Source: Antitrichia curtipendula
Taxonomy: Eukaryota > Streptophyta > Bryopsida > Hypnales > Leucodontaceae
Reading direction: 5' to 3'
Length of the DNA: 64,000 nucleotides
NCBI GenBank assembly: GCA_951230915.1
Contig: OX579634.1
Span: 52,899,570 to 52,963,569, forward strand
Shown: positions 37,270-48,401 of the stretch, in pieces
Layout of the letters: every line of letters starts with the position of its first letter
How positions within the stretch are numbered: the first letter of the stretch is position 1
Translations under genes and position numbers: made by a program
Notes under the pieces: generated by a model
What the model saw: the letters and a program-made list of their open reading frames with translations, nothing else
Told to the model about the DNA's origin: nothing
Databases searched by the model: none

Positions 37270-38960
37270 GATGGCTGTGAGCTCCCAATTTGTCACTTGA
37301 GACTCGTAGAATTATTTTTTTGGAAATTTGCAATTTAAAGTTAAGAAAAATATACAAAAAGCCATAAAAAGAGTGTAGAACCAAAATAGGGTTGTAACAT
37401 ATCCATTATAGTATTTGGCCTAGATTTGTGTTTGGACTTAGAATCCCACCAGATCTGGCCCAAAAATAGGTAGAAAGAACGAAACGGTTAGATTTGGAGG
37501 ATTCAAGTCACATAGGCCCAAAAGGGATAAATCCCATCATAAATGTGGCAATTCATGGCTAAGTCGGTCTGAGGGATCTACAACGAGGCCACTAGGTCGG
37601 GTCCTAGAGTTAGGTTTAGAATTCTCCAAATCCCAATTGTTAGCATGTAGGAGCCACTTACGCAAGATCAGGCCCGTGGAGGAATCTATAGCCCAAGGAT
37701 GGTGTCCAGGGATAAATTCCATGCCAGGAGTCCAACGACGAAATCAATTCGCCAAGATTCCTCTATCTGCAAAAGATTCTCGCACCATCGCTAATTCAAG
37801 GAGATGGCCAGTTTCATCTCCACTGACCAATCGTGCCAGGTATGGAAACGCACCTACACGTCTTTCACGTGACTCCCTGAGAGGTCATGTGAAAAATCTT
37901 GTCATCTTCCGACTTGGAGAAGAACCTTTTCCGGGTAGTCAACCTTGAAAACCTCCAATGGGAATTTCATGGAAATTACCCAAGTTACCAGAAAATCTCA
38001 CTAAAAATTAGACTAGCTTGTTTTATATTAATAATGCGCTCCATGAAATTTCACAACATTCCGATAGCGACAAGTACCCGAACCGGGGAGATTCCTCGGG
38101 AATTAATCACGTGGCGAGGTCCCCGCCGCATTGACCGGCATCCCGGGACCATACGATGGCGAAACAAAGTCAACCAAGAGTCTTTTCCGACTCTCTCACA
38201 TCTACCAAAGACCCTAGGCTATTTACATTTCTCAAAATAGAAGACCCCCAAGATCTAGGATTTTACCACGATTTGATTTTTTAAACTAAATTAGCCTACG
38301 ATGGATTTTTGGCCTTGGTATAGGGGATTATGGGGATCTTGAACTAAACACGGCGATCTGGAGCCAGTGGCGTAGTCCGTTTGACGATTGAAATTAATCT
38401 CCAAAAGTTAGGAGGTTGGTCCAGCATAGATAGGTAAAAGTAGTTTTTAGGGACTAGGATGAAAATCTTTGAAGATGAGGATGAAAATCCAAGTTGATAA
38501 GGTTACCTTAGAACTCTTGAGGGAGGGGTGGGGCCTTGGAAACCTATTCAAGGTCCCCATTTTTCTCTCTAGAAGACCCCCAATTCTTGTTTTGGGTCCA
38601 TGGGTCTAACTTATGTTGGAAGATTTTGGCGTTTTAGCCAAGAAACCTCTACGGAGTTTTTTGAGCTCTTTTTGGACTCTATTGTTGTTGAAATTCAAGC
38701 TTTGAAGTTCTTTGTAGAGTCCTTCTACCTTATTGCGTGTGTCATTCGGTTCTTTCTCTTCTTGTTCACTTGGACTAACGAGTTCTTTTGTTAAGTATTC
38801 TTGGGTTGATTGTACTAATCCTAAAGATACCCCCCACCGTACCTTGGCGATGCCGCTTTGGGGGGCCTTTAGTGTGGATTGTTGAGTGCATACATTAATC
38901 ATTATCATACTAACCCATGCATATCAAGTGGCACTAACCTTTGAGAGCATTCTTGTGTTA
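37270..38960. repeat. Dispersed repeat, second copy (pairs with 9.96-11.5 kb)
   Basis: Shares ordered words with 9,955-11,500: AAAAAGAGTGTAGAACC, TACCCAAGTTACCAGAAAA, GACAAGTACCCGAACCGG and AGAGTCTTTTCCGACTC against their counterparts there. Less decayed than the first copy and GC-richer. The 100-113 codon frames in it have no recognisable content. Confidence 0.4.
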
Positions 38961-38989
38961 AAGTGATCCCATTTGGAAATTAACCTTTG

Positions 38990-39380
38990 TGTAAAGTCGT
39001 GTTCACCGTGTGTAGGACCCCTATATACGGCGAAGCTTTGAACCTGTGAGTGTCAGAAATCCTAGAGTGTGTGTTAAAATTAGGGCGGCGGAGCTTTGAA
39101 CCCCCGGTGTGTTCCCAAGTCCTAAAGTTGGTGTTAAAACCAATTTGGCGGCAAAGCTTTGACCCTCCCAGGTGTTTAGTTCCAAAGTCTAGTTTCCAAG
39201 ACCTTTGTGGAAACATCCAAAGTTTAGCTTCCAAAATAGGTAGGGCCCTTTACGGTTAATACATTTAGTGTTCAAAGTTACTTCCTTTTCGCTTAGAGAA
39301 AACCCGTCCCTTAGCTTAGGAAAAACCCGTGTTTTTAGCTTAGAGAAAACCAGTCCTTTAGTTAGAAAAAATAAGGGTTG
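38990..39380 (+). repeat. Two small tandem repeats
   Basis: At 39,000-39,180 a unit of about 70 bases containing GGCGAAGCTTTGAACC is repeated three times. At 39,290-39,370 a unit of about 24 bases containing TTAGCTTAGAGAAAACCCGT is repeated three to four times. Confidence 0.65.
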
Positions 39381-39383
39381 TCT

Positions 39384-39417
39384 ATCCGGACGTGACGTGG
39401 GCTTTTCACGTCCGGAT
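39384..39417. repeat. Perfect 12-bp inverted repeat
   Basis: ATCCGGACGTGA (39,384-39,395) and TCACGTCCGGAT (39,406-39,417) flank a 10-base spacer. It marks the left edge of the CCGTCC palindrome field that precedes the hAT gene. Confidence 0.85.
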
Positions 39418-39419
39418 GT

Positions 39420-39840
39420 CATGACACGTCCGTCCTGACGCGTCCTGATTCGTCACAACCCATCGCCGATACTGACGGGACCATCCGCAGCGCGGATGAA
39501 GTCTGTCCATTCTGCAACAACGTCGGGCCGTCTCCTGGACGGTCACTCCGTCGCCGAATGGACATCCGTCTCTTGGACGGTAAGCCGTCCTCTGGACAGA
39601 GAGGCCGTCGCTGGACAATAAGCCGTCCCCTGGACGGAGAGCCCGTCTCTGGATGGAATTCTCGTCTCCAGGACGGTAATCCGTCCTTTGGACGGCCTCT
39701 CTGTCTTCTGGATGGGAAACCGTCCCGTCCTCTGGACCAGAATATCACAGGACATGACAGTCGCCACTTGGACGATTTCGTTGGCAAAGCTGCGGGTTTA
39801 GGGTCCACCCCATCAGCCGTCACTCCGTCTAGCTAGGTTT
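39420..39840. repeat. Field of CCGTCC-N-TGGACGG palindromes 5' of the hAT gene
   Basis: GACGGTAAGCCGTCC, CCGTCCTCTGGAC, CCGTCCCCTGGACGG, CCGTCCTTTGGACGG and related words recur every 20-25 bases, often as inverted pairs. hAT elements carry short subterminal motifs bound by their transposase; this field sits 260-700 bases upstream of the transposase start and is a good candidate. Ends in a TTTAGGG telomere-like tract (39,834-39,865). Confidence 0.65.
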
Positions 39841-40103
39841 AGGGTTTAGGGTTTAGGGTTTTAGGGAGGGCTTCAAGGTGTATATTAAGGACTTCTGCCT
39901 ATTCAAGTTTACTTTCCCTTGCTAATTTTGCCTTTCCTGACTTGGTTGGAGTACAACCATTGCGGTAGAGCAAAGTCCAAGAAGAGTGTGTTGTGGTGGC
40001 ACTTGGTGTGAGAGCAACAAGTGTTTAGGCCACATCACATTTCAAACAGAATACTAATCTTTTTTTTGGTGCAGGGGCAGGTAGAGGAGGACAAATAAGA
40101 GCA

Positions 40104-42435
40104 ATGGGTGGAGGAAGATCACAGTGGGAACCTTGGTACACACTACGGCCAGATGGAAAAGTTGTTTGCAAGTTTTGCAAAGCTTTGCTAAGCTATCGAA
40201 AGGATCGGTTGCTTTTCCATTTGGGATACAGACGAAATGACACCCTCCTTGGAGTGAGAGCGTGCACTAAAGTCAATGCAACCGTGAAGGTAATGTTTTT
40301 TAATTGTGGAGGACATATACCTACGGACACTTCGCATTGAACTGGACGCGACGTGGAAGTGACATCACCATCAACGATACTACCAAGTGTAGTACGTGGT
40401 GAGCAACAACCTGATGCTTCAATCTCGGCAAACGATGGAGGAGAAAACACTGGGGGGCAAAGCTCTCAAGTACAATCATCGGAGGCGCCCAACCCTAATT
40501 TGATCCAGAGTCGATCGATGAGGCAACTGTCTCTACAAGAAGGAATGAACGCATCAAACAAGCAAGTACTTGACAAGAAGTGGGCTAAGTTTTTCTATGA
40601 AGCCAATATACCATTCAATGTAGTGAGGCATCCTGCTTTTCTGGATGCAGTGAAATCAACATCGGAATCAAGAGTTGGCTACAAACCTCCAGCGTACCAT
40701 GCACTTCGTACAAAGCTCATAAAATCTACAAAAGACGAAGTGGCAGCAATTGTAGCAGAGAAGACGAGGGCACCAATCCACAAGTATGACGTTACAATAT
40801 GCTCTGATGGATGGGACAACGTTACACATCGACCATTGATGAATTTCATGTTGGCATGTACAAGTGGAGAGGTATTTCTTGGATCGATAGACACAACAAG
40901 CGAATGCAAAGATGCTACCTACGTGGCTAATTGCATGGGTGATTACATTGACGAGGTAGGGGCATAGAACGTGGTACAAGTTTGTACAGACAATGCAGCA
41001 AACATGTTGGCCGCTGGCGCTCTGTTACTTCGTAGATTTTCACACATATATTTTCAAGGGTGTTCAGCACATGCACTTGACCTTCTACTTGAAGATTGGG
41101 GAAAACAAGATTGGATTACAAGTATGGTCAAGAAAGCCAAGTCAATTGTGAAATACATTCGAACGCATCACATGCTACTTGCAATCTTTCGACGACATTC
41201 TCCTAATCACGTTTAATTTGAAAAATCCCGTTCAAACACGCTTTGCAACCATGTTCCTCATGATCGAACGTTTGGTGGAGGTGAGGGAAGCGGTAGAATC
41301 GACAGTCCACGATCCGCAGTGGAATGAGTACACACGGAGATTGGCATCCAATCAAAAGCAAAGAAAAGCTAACAATGTGCGACGATATGTGCGAACGGAT
41401 GAATTTTGGAGGAAATGTTTGAACTTTGTGCACATAGTGCAGCCCGTGTTGATTGCTCTTCGAGAGCTTGATGGCAAGCACCCGTGCTTGGACAAGGCAT
41501 GGCTTGTGATGAAAAAGGTGGAAAAGCATGTTTTATCTTTGGAGGATCCACCATTCGCATTAGAGCGGAGGTATGCAATTTCCGCCACCGATGATTTCTA
41601 CAAGCGCTGGGACATACTCAGGACAGATTTGCATTACTCTGGGGCTCTATTGAATCCCTTTTTACTTGACGAAGTGATGCTAATGGATGATAATGAGGCA
41701 AGAGAAGCCATATTGAGAGTTTTGTGCAAATTGGCTATTGGAGATCAAGCATTTGCTTCAGCTTTGTTTGAGTACCAAGCATTTAGAGATCGGCGAGGCA
41801 TTTTTGGTGGACCTCCTAATGTAAACACCTTGAATTTGCAGCCTCACGAATGGTGGGACCTTCTCGGAGCCGGTGCTCGTACACTTGCACTGATTGCCAG
41901 AAAGATCCTCGCGCAAGTGTGTTCTGCATCATCCTGTGAACGCAATTGGAACATGTATTTGTTTGTTCACAACAAATCACGCAATAGATTGACATCAGAG
42001 CATGCTGAGGAATTGGTTTACATTTATACCAATTCCAAGACTTTTAGAGAAAGGGCTGCAGCAAATCCGACAAGATGGTATACTGAAAACATGATGTCAG
42101 AGGATTCCATGACAGATGAATCTGATGGTCTAGACCGTGGTTTGGTTCTCTCTGATCCCAATGATGATGATTCAGATGATAGTTCCAATGACAACGATGA
42201 GCCACCGATTGATAGATTTCGTGGGGTGGGAGCAGTGCGTCCTCTAATTGATGCATCCGTATTTGACTTTGAAGAGGGGGATAATAACGACAATGACTAT
42301 GAGGGACATCAAGGAAGTCCACCACGAATGCCACAAACGTGGAATGCTGGGCCAAGTGGGGGCAATACAAATGAGGACGTTGTGACACCAAGACCACTAA
42401 GTCCAGACCCTATGGATGTACAAGTTGATGGGTGA
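40104..42435 (+). pseudogene. hAT-family transposase (BED finger, DUF659, hAT dimerisation)
   Basis: Exon 1 (40,104-40,289, ending AAG|GTAATG) encodes a BED-type zinc finger: PWYTLRPDGKVVCKFC, then LLFHLGYR. The second block (about 40,353-41,216) has a DUF659 core: NVVRHPAFLDAV, TICSDGWDNVTHRPLMNF and VCTDNAANM, the usual positions of the first two catalytic acidic residues (SDGW, TDNA). The third block (from 41,220) runs to a typical hAT C-terminal dimerisation region, CERNWNMYLFVHNKSRNRL and EELVYIYTN, followed by an acidic tail and TGA at 42,433. Two breaks: TAG at 40,965-40,967 just before NVVQVCTDN, and a one-base shift at about 41,213 where the reading passes from HV to NLKNPVQTRFA. The protein would cut and move its own element; as written it cannot. 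Upstream lies the CCGTCC/GGACGG palindrome field. Confidence 0.88.
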
Positions 42436-42439
42436 TCGC

Positions 42440-44640
42440 ACGCTACGGTTGCCCCCCTGGCCCGATGTGCGATCAAATGCGATTAGTACAAACTGTACAA
42501 CTTTGGTACGCCGCACATCCCGGCGGCTTTACTGGTCGGTTTGACTTGTTCAGTTTGCGCTCTGAGGATGTCTAACCCTCCAGTGACTAGTTGCACACTT
42601 GTTCAACAGTGCATTACAGATTATTTTCCGTTTCGTACTTCTAGCCTAGTTCAACAGTGCATCACGACTTACTTCCCATTCTGTAGTACTCAACATTGTT
42701 CTTTACATTGTGTGTTTGAGTCTTTGGTTACTTCGACGGACACTTCGACGGGTGGATCCTATATCTCCGAAACTTCGACTTCGAAGCAAGGTGACATTGC
42801 GTATTATCTAGGAATTTGTAGTACTACTGTCATGAGGAGCAGCAAGGCGTTGTTTGAGCGGTCAGTGACAGCAGAAGCCCCAACTTCATCGTCTGATTCA
42901 GTGAATCAAAGTATTTGAAGGTTTGTATACGTACTTTACTTCTAATTGCACAGGACTGAAATTTCAACTTACCTATTGGAAGGTCTGTTTGACTCTTAGA
43001 GAATGAGCGTATGTTCGGATTTAGTTGTATCCTTCAAGTCGTACATTGGACGCTTTGTATTTCAAGCACCCACCTTCTGTACATTGGCAGGACTGGAGGC
43101 TAGGTTTGGGACGTACTATCTGCAAAGGCACTTTGTAAGTTACCTCATCACCTAGTACATAATCAATTTCTGCATTAGTTCATGTACTTATTTTGTACGA
43201 GGGGTACCACTTGTACTGGGACTGAGGCATTTGTACCGATAGCGGTTTTAGGAAAGGAATTATTGTACAGTGCTGCTCTACCATCTCATGGTTCAAGAAT
43301 TACGGACTGTATCAATTGTTACCAAAGTACAGGGTTCAGAGTTCTCAAACCACATTTCGTTCAAGGAATGTAGTGAACTTACTGTTTGTACTAAGACAGT
43401 TGCATTTGTACCGATAGCGGTGAATGAAAGGAATGTTCGTAAAGTGCTGCAGTACCATCCTATGGTTTCAACAGTCCTAATTGTACTAACTGAAACCAGA
43501 GTGCAGGGTTCATAGTTCTCAAACTCAGTTGTTTTCAGAAATTGTAGTATTTGTAGTCTGTGTACTTACAAATACACTTGCAGTACTTATGTTACTACTA
43601 ATCAATCCTCATGGAACAATCATCTTTCATTTACATAAGTAACCATTGTACTTTATATTGTCAGAATAGCTTACTATAGAGTATAAAAATTGTACATTTC
43701 TGATTTTGTGTACTTATAGTCATAATTGTGGTACCTTCAGTACTTTTTGTACTGATAGTAGTACAAAATATTGATCACTTTCTTCTTTGCTCCGCCATTG
43801 GACAGATGCCGATAAATTGGATTGGAACGCAGCTGCAAATTACAAATTCAGGACTATGGAGTTGTGTACACAAGTCCAATTTGACGAGAGGGACGAGCCA
43901 AGCTATGGACCGACCTTTGGAGCTGGGGTTTTCGGGGTACAATTTCTACAACAACGTGGAGCAACGGTACTTCCCCATCACTTGCACACCGTACTCTGCT
44001 GCACTATCCATACCCACCCGCAACTAGATTTGCTTGTGCTCTTTGTTCTTTGTTTTCATTAACCTCTGGCGTTTATTTTCTCTTTTGCTCGTTTCAACCG
44101 TCCAGCTGCCTGAGGGTGCCTTAGGTTTTTTTTTCTATCAGTTCTATCAGTAAAAGATCCACCCGGAAACAAATTTCTAACCGTATTTTGATGGATAGCA
44201 AGCTATCGTGGACGCTGTATTCCAGGGGGTGCAGCGTTGAAGATGTAGTCTTCTCACTAGTATCAATTTTTGGTGTATTATGTGCGGAAGGTAGAACAAG
44301 TCACCGTCAATTCAATCTTCAGGCTTCATATTTCGGGTTTACCGCGGTTCTTTTTCTTTAAGTACAACTTTACAAAAGTTGTGGCACAATTAGTTCACAG
44401 AGTGCGTGGTCATTTCTCAGCTTTCACTAAGTTCATGCATTTCCTACCTTTGATCATTTATGGTCATCAGTAAATATACATAATCCATGGGTCCGCGTTC
44501 TCCCGGTAGTTTGCAACTTATACATGGAAACTGTTTCTTTATACAATTAGGTACAAAACCTACGAACTTTGCAAAGAGGTACCAAACAATGTACTAGATA
44601 TACCATGGCAGTGCACCTTTGTCTTTGAACGTTGTTGCCT
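42440..44640. repeat. GTAC-saturated non-coding region, left part
   Basis: The word GTAC, itself a palindrome, occurs far above chance: I count 14 in 43,079-43,560, about one per 34 bases against one per 256 expected. Contexts are TGTAC(A/T), AGTAC(A/T) and GGTACC on both strands. A diverged duplication (TTTGTACCGATAGCGGT at about 43,230 and 43,408) is also present. No supported gene. The enrichment continues, with interruptions by coding exons, to about 55,270. Confidence 0.7.
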
Positions 44641-46174
44641 TTCTCAAGTACCACAAATATTAACATGTGTTGAACGTTGCTGCCTTCCTCAAGTACCATG
44701 AATATTAACATGTATTAGGTGGCTACCAAGACATATGAGACTGCTGTGAATATTACATTGCAACAGAAATTTCATAAGTGTCAGATACCCACCTAACACT
44801 GGTTAATTTTGTCAGAATCCACCGAAGTAGATTCTCCACAATGAAAGCTACGACATGTTTCCACATGTTTTGTTATTCGGCAAGAGATTGGTGATGTGAT
44901 GAAGTAGGGGACCGTCAATTACTGTGTCACGGCAGTGAGTGCTACCACACTTACAATAGAAAGGAATTACAGGATTTACAACATCGACTTGTGGCTTTTG
45001 AAAAGTACAACCATAATCCCAAGTGAGCTCTTCAAACGCTGGAATGTCTTCTTGTGCAAAGAATGCAACATGGTAGAGTCTTGGGTCCTCGTTGCCTACT
45101 TTGACAGGCACATCAATGAGGTTGGCATCTTCACATCTACAAAAACAAGCAACACTAAAATTAGAAATGGACATAGCACAAGTACCGTCAACAAGGCTCC
45201 CGGCTTAACAAACCAGTACACATTCAATATCTTTTGTACAAATTAGTACAAATCGACTGTACATTATTAAAATCACAAGGCACAAGTCCAGGAAAATACC
45301 TGTGGTTTACAAAGCAACTGACATTTCCCATGACAGTGCTATCTATGCACAATGCCACATCATCGGTGACCTCCTGCTCGGATATCCAATCGGCGTCCAA
45401 TGCTAGCGTGAATGCCTCTGATTTCCCCATTTCTCCCAAAGTTCTCTGTTGCATGAGCTCAACATTTGTAACAATCTCTCCTACATATTCAAAGACAAAA
45501 GTACCCTTGCAAATTCTCTACTTTGCACGCAATTCCTAGCCCTTCTCTCCAGTCCAAAAAACCTCTATGGGAATGCGTAATCCTCTCTGAACCACTCTAT
45601 TGCCGCAAGAACTATTGCAGTTGCAAGAGTTGTTGCATTCTTCAAGAAAAAATTGGTTTGTATGACCAGGACATGCAAAACCCGGCTCTTGACAACATTG
45701 TACAGTGCAGAATGATGTCTCTTCCATCGACACCTACAAGCATACAAAACAGTACACAGTCAGTATTTTCTGTACAAATCAGTACAAGACACATGTTGGT
45801 ACAGAGAATAATGAAATTGAATGGTTGCAAGAGGTAGAGAAAAAAACCCTAAACCGCAATGAAATTAGCATTGTCCTCTCAATTCAAGAAATACTTACAT
45901 GTTTTAGGGTGGAACTCCGTAGACGCCCTCGTTTGTTATACGCCAAGCACAAAAGTTTTTTCACCCGACAACAGCATGCATGCCCATGACAATTACGCTC
46001 ACCACATTGCCAAGAAACGGGGAAATCCATCTTCACTTTAGCCAAACTCTTTGATGCAATTGTAGATAGCCTGGACTGAGAACAGTAAGTAAATTCCTCT
46101 AAAGCACGAAATCCCATATTCGGAACAGATACCGTGATTGGGACTCTTTCTAATCCATTGGACAAGTCGCTTGC

Positions 46175-46272
46175 ATCATACCAAAATTGTTCCTATGGAC
46201 AGAAATGCAACTTCAAAAATAGTATCATACCAAAATTGTTCCTATGGACAGCAATGCAACTTCAAAAATATG
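46175..46272. repeat. 49-bp tandem duplication across a splice acceptor
   Basis: ATCATACCAAAATTGTTCCT starts at 46,175 and again at 46,224, giving two almost identical 49-bp units. Each contains the CTATGGAC that reads as a splice acceptor for the SUVR-like exon on the minus strand, so the acceptor is doubled. Confidence 0.8.
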
Positions 46273-46649
46273 TGAGCTTGTTAGAGAGAAATGGAACTTT
46301 AAACTGTGAATTACAAGTGGCGACGAGGTGGACTCCTGGCCCAATTTACAGGTGCTGATTTGCTCACTTTGGGCCTACTCTGCTTGGGGTTTTTTTGCCT
46401 TTTTGGCTTCCCTGTGTCTTGAGCCTTTCGCCTCTTCTTCCTAAATTCCACAAAAAACACATGTGTGTTAACATTGGTACATTTTGCAAGTATGTTGTGG
46501 ACATAAAAACACTAGAAATAATGACAAATAACATAATACCCGGATCTTATTGTTCGTCCCGGTTCAGCAACCCCAGCTTCGCCTTCCTCGCCCTCGCTAG
46601 CTTCTACATCCAGTCCCTCTCCGGTACAAGTGTCCTGCCCCCCCCCAAA

Positions 46650-46990
46650 CTTCACCAATGCCTTCAGCTTCACCAACTGTCCCCACAGCGGCTTCAGAAG
46701 CACCCGCGACAGTGACATGGGCTTCATCAGACACAGCTTCAAGCATGAGGGGCTCTGGAGCAACGGTGACGTCCTCAACCGCAGCTTCAACCACCTTTGG
46801 CTCTGGAGCAACGGTGACGTCCTCAGCCGCGGCTTCAACCACCTTTGGCTCTGGAGCAATGGTGATGTCCTCAGCCACAGCTTCAACCACCGGGGGCTGT
46901 GGAGCAACAACTTCATCAGCAACAGCTTCAACCACGAGGAGCTGCGGAGCAACGATGACGTCCTCAGCAATGGCTTCAACCACAGCGGGT
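46650..46990 (-). repeat. 48-bp coding minisatellite in the SUVR-like gene
   Basis: Encodes seven or so copies of a 15-16 residue unit (VVEAAAEDVTVAPEPK and variants). Length differences are multiples of three bases, so the array was kept in frame until the C-run frameshift downstream. Plus-strand frames over this region are shadows. Confidence 0.8.
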
Positions 46991-47699
46991 TGTGGAGCAA
47001 CGGCTTCATCAGCCATGGCTTCATCAACCACGGGGGGCTGCAGAGCAATGGTGACAACCTCAGCCACCATTGCTTTATCAGCCACGTCAAGGGTGGATTC
47101 TTCAGCGACGTCAATGGTGGATTCTTCAGCAACGGTGACGGTGGATTCTTCAGCAACAGTGATGGTGGATTTGTCACCGATGTTGACTATGGCTTGTTCG
47201 CTCACAGCTTCAGGAGCATCAGATTCTCCAGCACCCGTACATGAAACACTTGCTAGTACGCAGTCAGTCACCTCGGCCATAGTTGCCCTAGTACATTCCT
47301 CACAGCCAATACAAAATGATTCAGAACAGCCCTGCACCAACACGTGATCCCCTCCCTTTCTAGCAGTGGCCGATGTGAATGGGAGCGCCTTTGCTTCCGT
47401 CCTACATTCCAACGCAGCATTTGGTAAACCCAATACGCCCAGTACGCTACGTATTGAAGGATGTACACAAATACGAAACGAAAGCAACAAAAAATCGATT
47501 GGAAGATTCGGAAACAATACCGAGGTACTACTGATGCTGCCTTAGCCAGTTGCAGCATCCTAGACTCAATACTCGGTTCGCCGATGGGAGCCCCACATAC
47601 GCCAGAATTTCTTCTCCCTCCTTCTCTATTCGATGAACCAAGCTTTGCACCATAACACAATCTACAACTGAGTGAAGAAGGTTCTATCACAAATTCGGG

Positions 47700-48400
47700 G
47701 CTTAAATATACAAACAAGATACATATTATAACAGAAAAGGTACAACTTCAAATTTGTACATACTCAAGGTACGAAGTATACAATCCAGGTAGGCACAAAA
47801 TTACCTGGAATACCACAACGACTGCCTAAGTGCAAACAACATGGAACTTTATACAAATAATACAAACTATACTACAACAAGTACAACAACAAGGACCATA
47901 CTAAACATGAAGTACTAACAATATGGAAACTTATACAAACAATACAAATTATACTACAACACGTACAACAACAAGGACCATACTAAGCATGAAGTACAAA
48001 TCAAAACACATGCGGGTAGCGATGTATCCAGAACATTACCAAACTGTACAAACTTGAGATACAAAAATGCACACAATACAACCTCAAGGGGAACAATGAC
48101 CATCAAGTTGAAATCAAGTTGAAATTATACTACAACAAGTACAACAATAAGGACCATCCTAAACATGAAGTACAAATCAGAAGACATGCGGGTAGCGATG
48201 TATCTAGAACGTTACCGAATTGTACAAACTTGAGATACAAAAATACACACAATACAATCGCAAGGGGTACAGTGACCATCAAGTTCAAATCAAGTACAAA
48301 TTAGTGATTTCCAAACAACCTTTCCTAAACGATGTACCCAACACTATACAAAATTGATAGAGCATGATATCCCAATTCCAAGTCCCAGAAACCAATTGAA
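47700..48400. repeat. GTAC-rich spacer with a 180-bp tandem duplication
   Basis: CATGCGGGTAGCGATGTATC occurs at about 48,008 and 48,187, and the preceding ACTACAAC(A)AGTACAAC segment is present three times (about 47,870, 47,952, 48,130). GTAC words are again frequent. No gene. Confidence 0.65.
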
Positions 48401-48401
48401 T

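Larger units (their letters stand above)
44848..47717 (-). pseudogene. SUVR-like SET-domain histone lysine methyltransferase, broken
   Basis: Minus-strand exons: about 47,717-47,550 (uncertain), 47,446-46,540, 46,440-46,350, 46,192-45,899, 45,733-45,300, 45,136-44,848. The long second exon encodes acidic Val/Glu/Ala repeats; the third is a basic, NLS-like stretch (KKRRKAQ, KPKRQKNPKQ). The last three give a pre-SET region (CNNSCNCNSSCGNRVVQRGL), SET core (GTFVFEYVGEIVTN, ALDADW, GNVSCFVNHR-CEDAN), the catalytic-region FEELTWDYG and post-SET FYCKCGSTHCRD. The order and the NHR|CEDAN split match plant SUVR1/2/4 proteins, which methylate H3K9 and act in transposon silencing. Breaks: TAG 45,536-45,538 (at the Trp of the conserved GxGWG turn) and TAG 45,518-45,520, both inside the SET domain, plus a frameshift at a C-run near 46,636-46,644. 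The SET and post-SET motifs themselves are well kept. It sits in the GTAC-rich region, so capture by a mobile element is likely. Confidence 0.8.

Noticed and set aside
46630..47347. Plus-strand frames of 204 and 229 codons rich in Ser/Thr/Ala and Asn/Phe
   Set aside because: Shadows of the minus-strand coding minisatellite.
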